A DNA stretch of 64,000 nt from Cryptobacteroides sp934698975 (GTDB lineage: Bacteria > Bacteroidota > Bacteroidia > Bacteroidales > UBA932). Where the stretch lies: contig CAKUVR010000002.1 in assembly GCA_934698975.1 (NCBI GenBank), positions 151,583 through 215,582 on the forward strand. Direction: 5' to 3'. Below, piece by piece: positions 53,426 to 62,924 of the stretch. Numbering within the stretch: position 1 is the first letter of the stretch; the number at the start of each line of letters is the position of its first letter. The position numbers were made by a program, and so were the translations under genes. Below the pieces are notes generated by a model that saw only the letters and a program-made list of their open reading frames with translations, searched no databases and had not been told where the DNA came from.

Positions 53426-54121
53426 TCAACGAATGTTGCGGATTTTCCTGCGAAGGTTCTCCGGAAGGAGTCCGGCCAGATGTTCCCTGGCGCTCTGAGG
53501 CACGAATATTCTTTTCAAGGAAGCACCGTAAAACGCATCGTCTCCGATGAACTCAAGACCGGCAGGGAGGACGATCTCCTCCAACGATTCGCAGGCCAGA
53601 AACGCACCCGCGCCGATAGCCTTCAGTCCCTTGTTGAACTTCACCTTGTCCAGCGAGAAGCATTCTTCGAACGCCCCGTCTCCGATGGCGACCAACCCGG
53701 CCGGACAACTTACCGAGCGAAGTTCCCAACAGCCGAAGAAAGCGCCGTCCCCTATGAATATCAAGTCTTTAGGCAAACGTATGCTTTTCAGCCAGCCGCA
53801 CTCGCGAAAAGCCTCGCGGCCGATGTGCGTGACACTTTGAGGCAGGAATATCTTGTCCAGGAACGAGGCTCTTTCCTCTTCGGGAATATCCTCGCCGATC
53901 TTCCTGTCCTCGGCCATATATGGCTGAAAGGCGAAGGCACCGTCGCAGATGATTTCAGTGCCATCCTTGACGTGCACCTCACTTGGATAATTCTCCGCAT
54001 CCAGAAGTTTTGTTCCGTCGGATGAGTAATTGCAACAATTGTCATTGTCCCAGACATCACATCCGCGGTCCTTTTCAGAGGCCGACGTGTCAAGTCTGAG
54101 AGCCTGTAGCCAGTCTTGCAT
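53426..54121 (-). CDS. BspA-like leucine-rich repeat protein (LRR_5)
   Basis: A 231-residue protein without a signal peptide. Four or five LRR_5/BspA repeats: IFLPQSVTHIGREAFRECGW, IRLPKDLIFIGDGAFFGCWE, VSCPAGLVAIGDGAFEECFS, VKFNKGLKAIGAGAFLACES and IVLPAGLEFIGDDAFYGASL. Such repeats form a solenoid used for binding. Related proteins are often cell-surface, but no export signal is seen here. It lies between the FGE-like lipoprotein and a small conserved gene, 17 bp apart from the latter. Confidence 0.83.
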   Translation of the reverse strand: MQDWLQALRLDTSASEKDRGCDVWDNDNCCNYSSDGTKLLDAENYPSEVHVKDGTEIICDGAFAFQPYMAEDRKIGEDIPEEERASFLDKIFLPQSVTHIGREAFRECGWLKSIRLPKDLIFIGDGAFFGCWELRSVSCPAGLVAIGDGAFEECFSLDKVKFNKGLKAIGAGAFLACESLEEIVLPAGLEFIGDDAFYGASLKRIFVPQSAREHLAGLLPENLRRKIRNIR

Positions 54122-54138
54122 ATCAGGAAAATATTATG

Positions 54139-54612
54139 TCAGAAAGACTTCAAAAAGTCGAGATCTTTTTTGAGCATTATCTTTGGCTCCATCAAAGCGA
54201 CCTTTTGGAACAGTTTGAACTGGTTGGCCTTGGAAAGATAGACCTTGTCCTCGTGCTTTCCCTTGCGCCACCATTTGTAGAAACCGACAGGGTCATTCTC
54301 GAAAGGAATCCTGGCCAGAATCTCTGATGTGTAGCCCGGGAAGTCGATTGTCAGACCAAGCCCCATGAACTGCTTGTAGTACTGCTGGTCAGCCCTGCGG
54401 AGCTTGCTCATCAAAGGGTTGTAGACCTCGAATACATCGACCTGCATCGTCTTCTCACGGACAATCATCCTGTGAATCCTGACAGGGTCGTAGTTCAGCC
54501 ACGAACCGACCCTCAATGTCTTTGGCCCCTCATCAGTGTCAAGGGTCAATTCATCCATTGAATAATAAACCTTCTCGGGGTCGAGAGGATAGACAGGATC
54601 GGTCTCCGCCAT
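54139..54612 (-). CDS. conserved hypothetical protein
   Basis: A 157-residue soluble protein with no family I can name. It has a beta-rich start (DEGPKTLRVGSWLNYDPVRI) and a helical end (SKANQFKLFQKVALMEPKIM). It has no signal peptide or membrane helix. A TATCTTTG -7 box on this strand (54640-54647) gives it its own promoter, and the gene runs 17 bp before the LRR gene. Coding potential is supported by promoter position, length and codon use consistent with neighbours. Confidence 0.65.
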   Translation of the reverse strand: MAETDPVYPLDPEKVYYSMDELTLDTDEGPKTLRVGSWLNYDPVRIHRMIVREKTMQVDVFEVYNPLMSKLRRADQQYYKQFMGLGLTIDFPGYTSEILARIPFENDPVGFYKWWRKGKHEDKVYLSKANQFKLFQKVALMEPKIMLKKDLDFLKSF

Positions 54613-54658
54613 AGCAAACTATTTTAATGATGTAACAAGCAAAGATAGACAAAAAAGT

Positions 54659-55591
54659 CTAGAAATGAAATTTCTTGTGCTTCAGCCACAGGCCATAGAC
54701 CTCGCTGACGTTGCCGGCAGTGACGAAAGACTTGATGCCCTCACGTTTGAGATATTCCATAAGATTGGAGAATTCTTCCTGAGTGAGAAGTGACTGAACC
54801 TCATAGCCTTTCTCGCCTGTGTAGCCACCGATCACCTCATAGAGGCTGCATCCCCTGCCAAGCTGGTCGATGATGAAGCGGCGTATCTTGTCATAGTCAT
54901 GCGAGACGATGCAGACCCTTTTGCGCTTGTTCAGGCTGGCAGTGAAGTAATCCACGACCAAGCCGTTGATCCATGTGCCTATAAGCCCGATGATCACCAT
55001 CTTGAATGGATTGATGGCGAAAGCCGTGCAGCAGATGACGGCCCCTGCCACGGAAACAGAGGCACCTATGTCGAAATGGAAATATTTGTTGACTATCTTC
55101 GCAAGAATGTCAAGTCCTCCTGTGGAAGCGTTGATGTTGAACAATATCGCCTGAGAGACACTGAGAAGCAGGACGAAACAGCAGAGGTCGAACCAAATGT
55201 CGCCCATCACCGATGTCGTGCCTGGCTCTATAAGGTTTTGGTAAGGCATCACCCATGCCCAGAAATCCATCAACGGACCGAGAATCATCGCGGTGTAGAC
55301 AGTTTTGGCGCCGAACTCCTCTCCGATGAGAAACCAGGCCAGAACCAGAAGTATCGCATTGATGATCACCACAAAGAGCGAAACTTTGATCTGAACTCCG
55401 AAAAAGGCCTCGCATATTCCCGAAAGGACTATGGAAAGACCGGATATGGTTCCGATGATCAGTTTGCTAGGCACAAGGAAATAATAGACGGCAGCGGCGG
55501 CGACCAACATGCCAAGGGTCATGATCACGACATCCTTCCAGAATTTGCCGGTCGCGACCAATCCGGCGATCTTTTGAATCTTTTCGTTCAT
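54659..55591 (-). CDS. YitT family membrane protein (DUF2179)
   Basis: About 310 residues from MNEKIQKIAGLVATGKFW. Five or six helices (VVIMTLGMLVAAAAVYYFLV, IIGTISGLSIVLSGICEAFFG, VSLFVVIINAILLVLAWFLIG, FDLCCFVLLLSVSQAILFNI, SVAGAVICCTAFAINPFKMVI) are followed by the cytoplasmic DUF2179 domain (RVCIVSHDYDKIRRFIIDQL, GCSLYEVIGGYTGEKGYEV). PSKLIIGTISGLSIVL and NASTGGLDILAKI are hallmarks. Function unsettled. The frame is open to 55771 but only the ATG at 55589-55591 fits. TAACTTTG box on this strand at 55619-55626. Confidence 0.9.
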   Translation of the reverse strand: MNEKIQKIAGLVATGKFWKDVVIMTLGMLVAAAAVYYFLVPSKLIIGTISGLSIVLSGICEAFFGVQIKVSLFVVIINAILLVLAWFLIGEEFGAKTVYTAMILGPLMDFWAWVMPYQNLIEPGTTSVMGDIWFDLCCFVLLLSVSQAILFNINASTGGLDILAKIVNKYFHFDIGASVSVAGAVICCTAFAINPFKMVIIGLIGTWINGLVVDYFTASLNKRKRVCIVSHDYDKIRRFIIDQLGRGCSLYEVIGGYTGEKGYEVQSLLTQEEFSNLMEYLKREGIKSFVTAGNVSEVYGLWLKHKKFHF

Positions 55592-55678
55592 TGTTAAAGT
55601 CAAACCAAAAACAGGCCGCAAAGTTAGGATTATTTTCCTATATTTGGCTTCTTGTTGCAGACTAATAACCATATTTTT

Positions 55679-57019
55679 ATGAATAAACTGATAAAAAAAT
55701 CCTGTATTCTTCTGGCCACCTGCGCCATGTTGGCTTCTTGCGGCACCTCCAGTGGCAAATCTTCCGGTCAAGAAGACTATCCCTCCATTGCATGGAGCGA
55801 TGAAGATATTGCAGCCGTAGCCTTTCTGGGCACCTACCAGAAAGAGGATGCCCTAAGAAGTTCCCGACTGTTCGACAGATTTTCCCAATCTTACGGACTT
55901 GCGGATATTCCGTCTGTGAAGACAAACGGAGATGAATGGTATCTCGTCATCCCACGTCACACAGATGCGGAAGTCAAGGTCAGTGCCGCCGAAATCGGAG
56001 AAGACGGCAGTTTGAAGGAGAGTTCGCGGCTCTGCGATAGGAGCGGAAAGCCATTCCTGCTCAAATGCAATGTCTCCGACCTGCACGGCAACATCATCAT
56101 CCACATCACGGACAAGGATGGCAGGACCTTGGACTACACCCCTTCCCTAAGCCTTGAGAATGGTTCACTGGCACTGGCTGACAATGTGTTGGACATCACC
56201 GGAAAGTTGAAGCCGGTCAAGCCTCAGCCCAAAGCCCACTACAGTCTGCATGAGTTTATGGTTCAGGAAGCCGGCTTCCCTGAAATCAATGCCTTCATAC
56301 ATGACGGGAAGGCTTTTGTCTGTCTGTCTCAAAGCGTTGATGAATGTCCTGCCGGTGAATATGAGATCGAGGGACTCTCCGGGAAGTGCCACGGTCTGTT
56401 CATCAGCGACATCGGTCAGGACATCAACCCTGTTGTCTGTCTGGCGATGGAGAACGGAGGGTTGGAGATTCTAAGTGTTTTCAACTCCACACGGAACGGG
56501 GACTTCCGAAGCAGCGGTCTTCTTGACGGATTCAAGGATATCGAGGCATTCAAGGACAGCACTGTGACAGACATGTATGATGGTGAAATAGCAGGGGCAT
56601 ACGTCACAATCTTCGCCTTTGACAAAGACGGAAAAGGCAAGGAGATAGAACTCAACACGACAGCGACCACAGAAATCTCGTTCCTTTCCACAGTAGAGGG
56701 CGAAAGAATCACCGAACACAAGCTGTTCCTGTCGCCGGACTGGAAGATCAGATACTCAACCGGCTGGTCAGGAGGAGACCCTATCGAGGAGTGCCTAGGA
56801 CGAATCCGCCCGCTAAAAATCGACTATGACAACAATATATTTGAATATTCCTACGAAATCTCAGAGCGTCTTGTCTATGGTCAGGACGACGTGGCGAATG
56901 TGGAAAAGACAAACATGAAAGGTTCATTCAGAATGTACGAAGACAACAACGGTTTCGTCGTGACCCGCCTGTCCGGCCCTCTGACATTTGGATCCAATGA
57001 CGAGGACGGGGTGTTCTAA
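55679..57019 (+). CDS. lipoprotein of unknown function
   Basis: About 446 residues beginning MNKLIKKSCILLATCAMLAS with Cys at the lipobox. The mature protein is beta-rich and acidic, with no catalytic motif I recognise; visible segments include FLLKCNVSDLHGNIIIHITD and GLFISDIGQDINPVVCLAME. It is probably an outer-membrane-anchored binding protein. A TATATTTG -7 box at 55639-55646 lies next to the divergent YitT promoter. Convergent with the O-acetylesterase-like gene. Confidence 0.72.
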   Translation: MNKLIKKSCILLATCAMLASCGTSSGKSSGQEDYPSIAWSDEDIAAVAFLGTYQKEDALRSSRLFDRFSQSYGLADIPSVKTNGDEWYLVIPRHTDAEVKVSAAEIGEDGSLKESSRLCDRSGKPFLLKCNVSDLHGNIIIHITDKDGRTLDYTPSLSLENGSLALADNVLDITGKLKPVKPQPKAHYSLHEFMVQEAGFPEINAFIHDGKAFVCLSQSVDECPAGEYEIEGLSGKCHGLFISDIGQDINPVVCLAMENGGLEILSVFNSTRNGDFRSSGLLDGFKDIEAFKDSTVTDMYDGEIAGAYVTIFAFDKDGKGKEIELNTTATTEISFLSTVEGERITEHKLFLSPDWKIRYSTGWSGGDPIEECLGRIRPLKIDYDNNIFEYSYEISERLVYGQDDVANVEKTNMKGSFRMYEDNNGFVVTRLSGPLTFGSNDEDGVF

Positions 57020-57036
57020 AGCCTTTATTATTTTGA

Positions 57037-58494
57037 TCACCAACTATCCGTCCTGAACGGAACGACAGGAAAGCCGCGCCTTCCGGTGAGGTTTCCGATC
57101 TGGAAGTCCCGGAAGCAGTAACGAACCGCCACCGGAGCGGGAACCTTATCGCTCTTAACGACCAGATTCTTCCAACCGGCCCCTTTGCGAACCTCGGCGG
57201 GATAGAACACCCGGTCCTCTCCGGCCACCTCGAATCCGACAATCTCCCTCCAAGGACTGAACCCGTTCTCGTCATTGTAGAACGAAATTTCTATTTCATT
57301 CCCACGAATTTCGTAATCCTTGAAACGTGGCCCCTCAAATGGGATGTAGCCCATTCCATACGTCTGGTTTAGAGCCAGGTAGGATAGGCGCTGACCAACC
57401 TCTTTCTTCTTGCAAGGGTGGATCTGGTCATATTCATAAGGATAGACAAGGTCGTTGGTCGTGACGATCCCGCTGTTCGGGATCAGCTCCACAGCCTTGC
57501 GCTGCGCCTCACGTATTCTCGCGCCAGAAGTGCCGTCACCACCATAGGCGTACGGAGCCAGCTCAACCTCATAGAACGGAAGATCACCCTGTCCCCAGAG
57601 ATCTCTCCAGACTTTCACCATGGTGGCCAGCCTTTGGGCATAATATTGCGGGAATCCGGCGTTTGTCTCCCCCTGATACCAAAGGAATCCCTTCAGGGTG
57701 TAATTGCGGATCGGATACAGCATTCCGTTGTACATGATGATAGGACTGTGATAGTGATACCAGCCGCCAGGCTCCCTCTTTGAAGCGTACTGCCCTGACG
57801 GCAATGTGTTCTCAGGGTATGAATATACCACTTCCTTAGGCAACCAGCTTTCCACAGCCGAACCGCCCCAATTGCAGGAAACCAATCCCACCGGGACATC
57901 CAAGACAGCGTTAAGCATCTTCGCGAAATGCCAGCCCACGGCGGTGAACCAGCCGGCGGTCTCCGGCGAGCTGACCTGCCATGTTCCTTCCACAGTCTCC
58001 TGCGGGGTCTCGGCGCCTGTCTTAGGAATCTTCACAAGGCGGATCTTGTCCCGGTACTGTCCCGACAAGGCGACCTCTTCTAGAGCCCCTTCCACAGGAC
58101 ACGAGCCGAAGCCGTCCAACGGCATCTCCATGTTGGACTGTCCTCCGCAAAGCCAAACCTCACCAACAAGAATGTCCGAGAGAGTCACTGAGCCATCCTT
58201 GTCCGAAATTGTTATCGAATATGGGGTATAGCCCGCCGCCGGTGTCTTGACGGAAAGTTTCCAATTGCCTTCCCTGTCGCTTTTCACTGAATATTCCTCC
58301 TCGCTCCAAGTAGTTTTGACGGACACCTTGGAGGAAGGAGCGGCCTTGCCCCAAAGGTTGGCGTCAGACTTCTGCTGGAGGACCAGATGGTCGCTGAGGA
58401 TCTGAGGAAGCTGGACTTTGGCCTCTGATGTGGCGGTACCGACCATTCCGGCCAACAAGACCGCCATGATTGTTCTTGGGAATCTGTGGTTCAT
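57037..58494 (-). CDS. secreted sialate O-acetylesterase-like SGNH hydrolase
   Basis: About 485 residues with a signal peptide (IMAVLLAGMVGTATSEAK). Motifs of the family: QILSDHLVLQQKS near the N-terminus, EVWLCGGQSNMEMPLDG (nucleophile Ser in GQSNME), PVGLVSCNWGGSAVESWL, GFLWYQGETNAGF and DQIHPCKKKEVGQRL (Asp-His). These enzymes remove O-acetyl groups from sialic acid or plant glycans. A TATCTTTG box on this strand at 58570-58577 gives a leader of about 70 nt. I start at the ATG at 58492-58494; the frame is open to 58572. Confidence 0.9.
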   Translation of the reverse strand: MNHRFPRTIMAVLLAGMVGTATSEAKVQLPQILSDHLVLQQKSDANLWGKAAPSSKVSVKTTWSEEEYSVKSDREGNWKLSVKTPAAGYTPYSITISDKDGSVTLSDILVGEVWLCGGQSNMEMPLDGFGSCPVEGALEEVALSGQYRDKIRLVKIPKTGAETPQETVEGTWQVSSPETAGWFTAVGWHFAKMLNAVLDVPVGLVSCNWGGSAVESWLPKEVVYSYPENTLPSGQYASKREPGGWYHYHSPIIMYNGMLYPIRNYTLKGFLWYQGETNAGFPQYYAQRLATMVKVWRDLWGQGDLPFYEVELAPYAYGGDGTSGARIREAQRKAVELIPNSGIVTTNDLVYPYEYDQIHPCKKKEVGQRLSYLALNQTYGMGYIPFEGPRFKDYEIRGNEIEISFYNDENGFSPWREIVGFEVAGEDRVFYPAEVRKGAGWKNLVVKSDKVPAPVAVRYCFRDFQIGNLTGRRGFPVVPFRTDSW

Positions 58495-58640
58495 ATTCTG
58501 ATTATTATATTTTTCCTGTTTTGTGGTTGTCACGGAGACCTCGTAAGCGGTGGCCTTCTGACGCATGCACAAAGATATTAATAATGTCAGAACTTCCGAA
58601 GTTCTCCGTCTCAGATTGAGAAATCTGCATCAATATTGGT

Positions 58641-58900
58641 TATATTTGTATTACTTATGAGGATAGATTTCTGTTGGAAGAAGTCATGTGCCAAGGCACA
58701 TGACTGATGGGAAACCCATATGATGTCCTCATTGATGAGGACCGCAGCGGCGGTTACCGTCAACATCATAACCCTCCGGTCACAGAGGTTGTCGATGTTA
58801 CCGGGCCTGTCGGAGCAAGGTTGAAATCCAGAGAGCCACTAACCTGAATTTTGCACGTTACCAAAATTCAGAACAGCGGCTCTCTGGATTTTCTGAAGGT
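58641..58900 (+). ncRNA. candidate structured RNA with strong nested 3' hairpin
   Basis: A gene-free region. A TATATTTG box at 58641-58648 is followed by a perfect hairpin GTCATGTGCC-AA-GGCACATGAC (58683-58704), a small ATGGG/CCCAT hairpin, GTCCTCAT-TG-ATGAGGAC (58725-58742) and a longer paired stretch AACATC..GATGTT. It ends in a nested palindrome: AAATCCAGAGAGCC with its complement at 58878-58891, enclosing CTGAATTTTG/CAAAATTCAG. The -33 box is poorly spaced, so the promoter is uncertain. I do not recognise a known RNA family. The nearby 58934-58990 block has a second hairpin CGCTGCC/GGCAGCG. Confidence 0.45.
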
Positions 58901-59039
58901 TATTCATTAACGTCACTAAGGGTGTAATTAGCAAACAACTCGTTTTCAGCCTATTACGAAACGCTGCCAGTCATTATGGAAGGGCAGCGATCCGTAATTA
59001 CCTGAACTCCAACTAATAACCCAACACGTATTCAAGGTC

Positions 59040-60098
59040 TTACAGTCGCAAGCCATCAAGGAGAGCGACATAGCTTTCAATGCCGTTTGCGATTTCATCC
59101 AAACGGATATATTCATTGGCGGAGTGGGAGCGTGCGGAGTCGCCGGGACCGATCTTGAGGGTCGGGAACCGGCAAAGCGCCTGATTACTGGTGGTCGGGG
59201 AGCCGAACGGTTCGAGGCCAAGAGAGAGGCCGCGGACGACAGCCGGATGCTCCAGCGGAAGATGCGAGCTTCCGATTCTGGTGGAGCGCTCCTTGACTTC
59301 GCACGAGACTGAGGATTTGATCATTTCAAGGAGTTCCGGATTGGTGTACATCCCGTTCGGGCGCACGTCCACCACGAACGTACACTTGTCTGGAACGACG
59401 TTGTGCTGGGTTCCCGCATTGATCTGCGTGACGGACATCTTGACCGGGCCAAGAAAATCAGACTCGCGGTCAAAGCGATGGCTTCTGAACCATTGGATGT
59501 CATCCAAAGCCTTGTAGATGGCGTTTATGCCTTCATTTCTGGCGGCATGGCCACTTTTTCCATGAGCAGTGCAGTCAAGCACCATCAGCCCCCGCTCAGC
59601 GACAGCCATACGCATTCCTGTCGGCTCACCAATCACCCCGAAATCGACACGGCCCAACTCCGGCAGGATCAAGTCCAATCCACCCTTCCCGCTCACCTCC
59701 TCCTCGGCTGTAGCGGAAAAGATCAACCTATACGGTTGCTCTTTCTTTATCAGCCTTGAATATGTCTCCAAAAGCGCCACAAGAGAGCCACCGTCATCAT
59801 TGCTTCCGAGACCGTACAGACATCCATCCTCTATGGCCGGTGCGAATGGATCCCGTGAGTAGCCCGAGGCTGGCTTCACAGTGTCGATGTGGGCGTTCAG
59901 CAGAACGGTCGGCCTCCCGTCCACCGGACCAGACTCAACCCAAAGATTGTTACCCAATCTCCTGACATCGAAGCCGTTGTCTTTCATCCATCCTTCCAAA
60001 AAATCAGCCACCTTGCCCTCCTCCCTGCTTACGGAAGGTATCCGGATCATATTCATTAAAAGTTCAATCGCGTCCATATATTCTAAATCTTTATCCAT
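59040..60098 (-). CDS. M20 family deacylase (acetylornithine deacetylase/ArgE-DapE type)
   Basis: About 352 residues from MDKDLEYMDAIELLMNMIRI. Metal ligands: His-Asp in LLNAHIDTVKP, Asp in GSNDDGGSLVALLE, Glu-Glu in FSATAEEEVSGKGGL, Glu/Asp in GVIGEPTGMRMAVAERGL, and His near the C-terminus (SARSHSANEYI). The dimerisation domain contains TAHGKSGHAARNEGINAI. In Bacteroidetes this subgroup acts on N-acyl-ornithine or -citrulline in arginine synthesis; desuccinylation is an alternative. It is transcribed alone. Upstream is a 0.4-kb region without a gene. Confidence 0.88.
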   Translation of the reverse strand: MDKDLEYMDAIELLMNMIRIPSVSREEGKVADFLEGWMKDNGFDVRRLGNNLWVESGPVDGRPTVLLNAHIDTVKPASGYSRDPFAPAIEDGCLYGLGSNDDGGSLVALLETYSRLIKKEQPYRLIFSATAEEEVSGKGGLDLILPELGRVDFGVIGEPTGMRMAVAERGLMVLDCTAHGKSGHAARNEGINAIYKALDDIQWFRSHRFDRESDFLGPVKMSVTQINAGTQHNVVPDKCTFVVDVRPNGMYTNPELLEMIKSSVSCEVKERSTRIGSSHLPLEHPAVVRGLSLGLEPFGSPTTSNQALCRFPTLKIGPGDSARSHSANEYIRLDEIANGIESYVALLDGLRL

Positions 60099-60121
60099 TA
60101 ATATTTTAACGCATTGTCTAT

Positions 60122-60325
60122 AGTCGAGTCCCACCAAAGAGAACAAGTCAACTAAAAGATCCTCAATCCATTACGCAGCACTCATTGATACTCAATGAGT
60201 GACACGCAACATATTGACAATCACCTAAATAAACCTTTATCTCCAGCATAATCCCACCGAAGAGAATCATCTTAAATACAGTGTGACAAACAGTTACACG
60301 TCACCCATTGAGTATCAGCTGGTGG
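60122..60325. repeat. duplicated palindrome-bearing segment upstream of uvrD
   Basis: The hairpin CACTCATTGA-TAC-TCAATGAGTG (about 60180-60202) and GTCACCCATTGAGTATCA (about 60300-60317) are related and inverted; TCCCACCAAAGAGAA (60129 on) and TCCCACCGAAGAGAA (60250 on) are a direct repeat. The gap 60147-60575 holds no gene I can support. Confidence 0.5.
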
Positions 60326-60575
60326 AGAGTAACTTATTCATCATCAGCAAAAAAGACTTAATCCTTTAGGACAAATTGGCCAAAGATAATGCCATATTTA
60401 ACTAATTATCAATATATTACATTTCACTAACACCTAAAGTCACCGGCACCCAACGATGCAAATGTACAACAAAAGCTTAGGTATTTAGATAACGATAACA
60501 ATAATTTTAGGACGATTCGTTTTTTTAAGGATTACTTAACGCTTACTTAGCACAGTTTTGTGTACATTTGCACCT

Positions 60576-62720
60576 ATGGATTTGGGAACACTTAACATAC
60601 AGCAGAGGGAGGCGGTGACCTCTACGGAAGGAAGGGTGCGGGTCGTGGCCGGAGCGGGTTCCGGGAAAACCAAGGCGCTCACCTACAGGTACGCCTACAT
60701 TGTCAACGAACTGGGTGTGGACCCGGCCAACATCCTGTGTCTCACCTTCACGAACAAGGCGGCGCAGGAGATGAAAAGCAGAATCACGCAACTAGTGCCG
60801 CCGGGCTATACCAACGACTTTGTCTGCACGATTCACGGATTCTGTGTCCGGTTCCTCCGCGAGGAGATTCACCGGCTCGGCTATCCGAAGAACTTCCAGA
60901 TTCTGGACGAGGAGGACATGAAGTCCCTGGCCAGACAGGTGCTGACTGAGAATAACACGGAACGGAGCGTGAAGACCGTCCGGCAGCTTCTTGAGGCTCT
61001 TGCGGGAACCAAGGCGGCGGAACCTTATGTCCAGCAGTACCTTGTACCGGCATCGCCGGTCACAGGCAGGACAGACCTTCCTCTCAGCGTCCAGCTTTTG
61101 TACAAGCAGAAAGACAAGTTGGCCCTTGACTACGATGACCTCATAGAGTTCACCAGACATATTCTTCAGACATATTCAGAAGTGAAGGAGAAGTGGCAGG
61201 AAAGGATGAATTATGTGATGCTGGACGAGGCGCAGGATTGCAACGCCGGGGATTGGGAGATTGTCGAGACATTGTCTGAAAAATGTGGAAACCTGTTCAT
61301 CGTAGGGGATCCAGACCAGTCGATCTATGAATGGAGAGGGGCGAAGCCGGACAGGTTTCTGGCCTTCCGGGCGGACAAGGACATCATTCTGGACGAGAAC
61401 TACAGATCCACTCCTGGGATTCTCAATGTGGCCAACTCCATCATTGTCAACAATAAGAACAGAATAGACAAGCAGATGTTCACCCGCAGGGGCGAAGGTG
61501 AGAAGATCATTCATTTCCACGCCACTGACGAGCGTCAGGAAGCCCAATGGGTATGTCAGGAAATCCTTCGGAGAATAGACGGTGGTGAGGCGGCATATTC
61601 AGATTTCGCGGTGCTGTTCCGCGCAGCGCATCTTTCCAGATTCATCGAACAGGCGCTCATCCGTGCGAACATCCCTTACGTGATGTGGGGCGGAGTGAGG
61701 TTCTTTGAGAGGATGGAGATAAAGGACTGCATCAGTTATCTGAGGCTTGTCGCATCGGACGACGACCTTGCTTTCGAGCGGATAATCAACACTCCGTCCA
61801 GGAAGGTCGGCAAGACAACCCTCGAACTGATAACCGCTTATGCATCTCAGGAGGGAACGACTCTCTACCAAGCGTTGAAGAACCATCTCGATGACAAGAA
61901 GCTGAACCGTGACGCGATTCACGAGTTCGTGGCGCTGATCGAGGAATGCCGCTCAAGGGCATATTCAATGGGAGTCTGCGCGATGCTTGAATATATTCTT
62001 GAAAAGACCGGCCTGAAGCAGGAATATCGCGACGACAATGACGAGCAGCGCCTGGAGAACATCACGGAACTGGTTGATTCCATAAGACTTTACGAGAGCG
62101 AACACACTGAGTGGGAGCAGCTTCCGCTCTACGACTATCTTCAAGACATCGCCCTCTACACCAACGCAGACTACAGAAAGGAGACTAACAAGGTCCGACT
62201 CATGACCATTCATCAGAGCAAGGGGCTGGAGTTCCCGTACGTCTTCATCATCGGGTTGAGCGACGGGATATTCCCGAACGCCAGAAGCATCCGTGAGCGC
62301 AAGAGGACAGCTCTTGAGGAGGAGCGGAGGCTGATGTATGTCGCGGCGACGAGGGCCGAGAAGTGCCTGTTCCTGACCGAATCTGAAGGTTATGATGTTC
62401 AGGCTCAGCAGCAGAAGTTGCCGTCAAGGTTCATCGCTGAGATCAAGCGCGACCTCTTCGTCACGGAAGGTGCCATGGATGAGACTCTTTGGCGTAGGCT
62501 TCAGGAGCAGATCGCCAACGAGAATCTGGAGGAGACGGACGACAGACCTGAAGACGTGGACAGAGCCGACAGTATCACCGTCGGAGACACCGTGTTCCAC
62601 AAAATTTTCGGCCAAGGCGAAGTCCTTGAAATCACCGACACCGGCTCCTGCAAGGTCCGCTTCACCGATGGCAAGATCCGTTACCTCCGCGACACGTTCC
62701 TGAGCTGCCTCGCACTATAA
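60576..62720 (+). CDS. UvrD/PcrA-type ATP-dependent DNA helicase
   Basis: About 714 residues. SF1A motifs in order: VVAGAGSGKTKALTYR (Walker A), LCLTFTNKAAQEMKSRI, VMLDEAQDCNAGDWE (Walker B), VGDPDQSIYEWRGAKP, LDENYRSTPGILN, VRLMTIHQSKGLEFPYVF and RRLMYVAATRAEKCLFL. The C-terminus holds a Tudor-like UvrD/PcrA tail (GDTVFHKIFGQGEVLEI, TGSCKVRFTDGKIRYL), which contacts RNA polymerase in relatives. It acts in repair and replication restart. I use the ATG at 60576; TACATTTG at 60563-60570 lies just before it, so the mRNA may be leaderless. Confidence 0.93.
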   Translation: MDLGTLNIQQREAVTSTEGRVRVVAGAGSGKTKALTYRYAYIVNELGVDPANILCLTFTNKAAQEMKSRITQLVPPGYTNDFVCTIHGFCVRFLREEIHRLGYPKNFQILDEEDMKSLARQVLTENNTERSVKTVRQLLEALAGTKAAEPYVQQYLVPASPVTGRTDLPLSVQLLYKQKDKLALDYDDLIEFTRHILQTYSEVKEKWQERMNYVMLDEAQDCNAGDWEIVETLSEKCGNLFIVGDPDQSIYEWRGAKPDRFLAFRADKDIILDENYRSTPGILNVANSIIVNNKNRIDKQMFTRRGEGEKIIHFHATDERQEAQWVCQEILRRIDGGEAAYSDFAVLFRAAHLSRFIEQALIRANIPYVMWGGVRFFERMEIKDCISYLRLVASDDDLAFERIINTPSRKVGKTTLELITAYASQEGTTLYQALKNHLDDKKLNRDAIHEFVALIEECRSRAYSMGVCAMLEYILEKTGLKQEYRDDNDEQRLENITELVDSIRLYESEHTEWEQLPLYDYLQDIALYTNADYRKETNKVRLMTIHQSKGLEFPYVFIIGLSDGIFPNARSIRERKRTALEEERRLMYVAATRAEKCLFLTESEGYDVQAQQQKLPSRFIAEIKRDLFVTEGAMDETLWRRLQEQIANENLEETDDRPEDVDRADSITVGDTVFHKIFGQGEVLEITDTGSCKVRFTDGKIRYLRDTFLSCLAL

Positions 62721-62746
62721 ATGTAAAAAGTCACTACATCGAGTCG

Positions 62747-62788
62747 TTTCTTGCAAATCATAAAATCAAATCTTAAATTTGCAAGAAA
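62747..62788. repeat. inverted repeat after uvrD
   Basis: TTTCTTGCAAAT at 62747-62758 and its exact complement at 62777-62788 form a 12-bp stem with an 18-nt loop. There is no clear T run, so it is an mRNA-end hairpin or a stability element rather than a certain terminator. Confidence 0.6.
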
Positions 62789-62924
62789 TCAGTGTGTGTT
62801 CTAAGAAGAAGCCATCAGTGTAGTTATCCGCCCCCAGTAACTGTTTGATGGAATGCTGATAAAAACCGAGGGGTGAAGCGGAGAGCCTTACGGCTCAGAG
62901 TCGCTAATGACCACAGAAATCACC

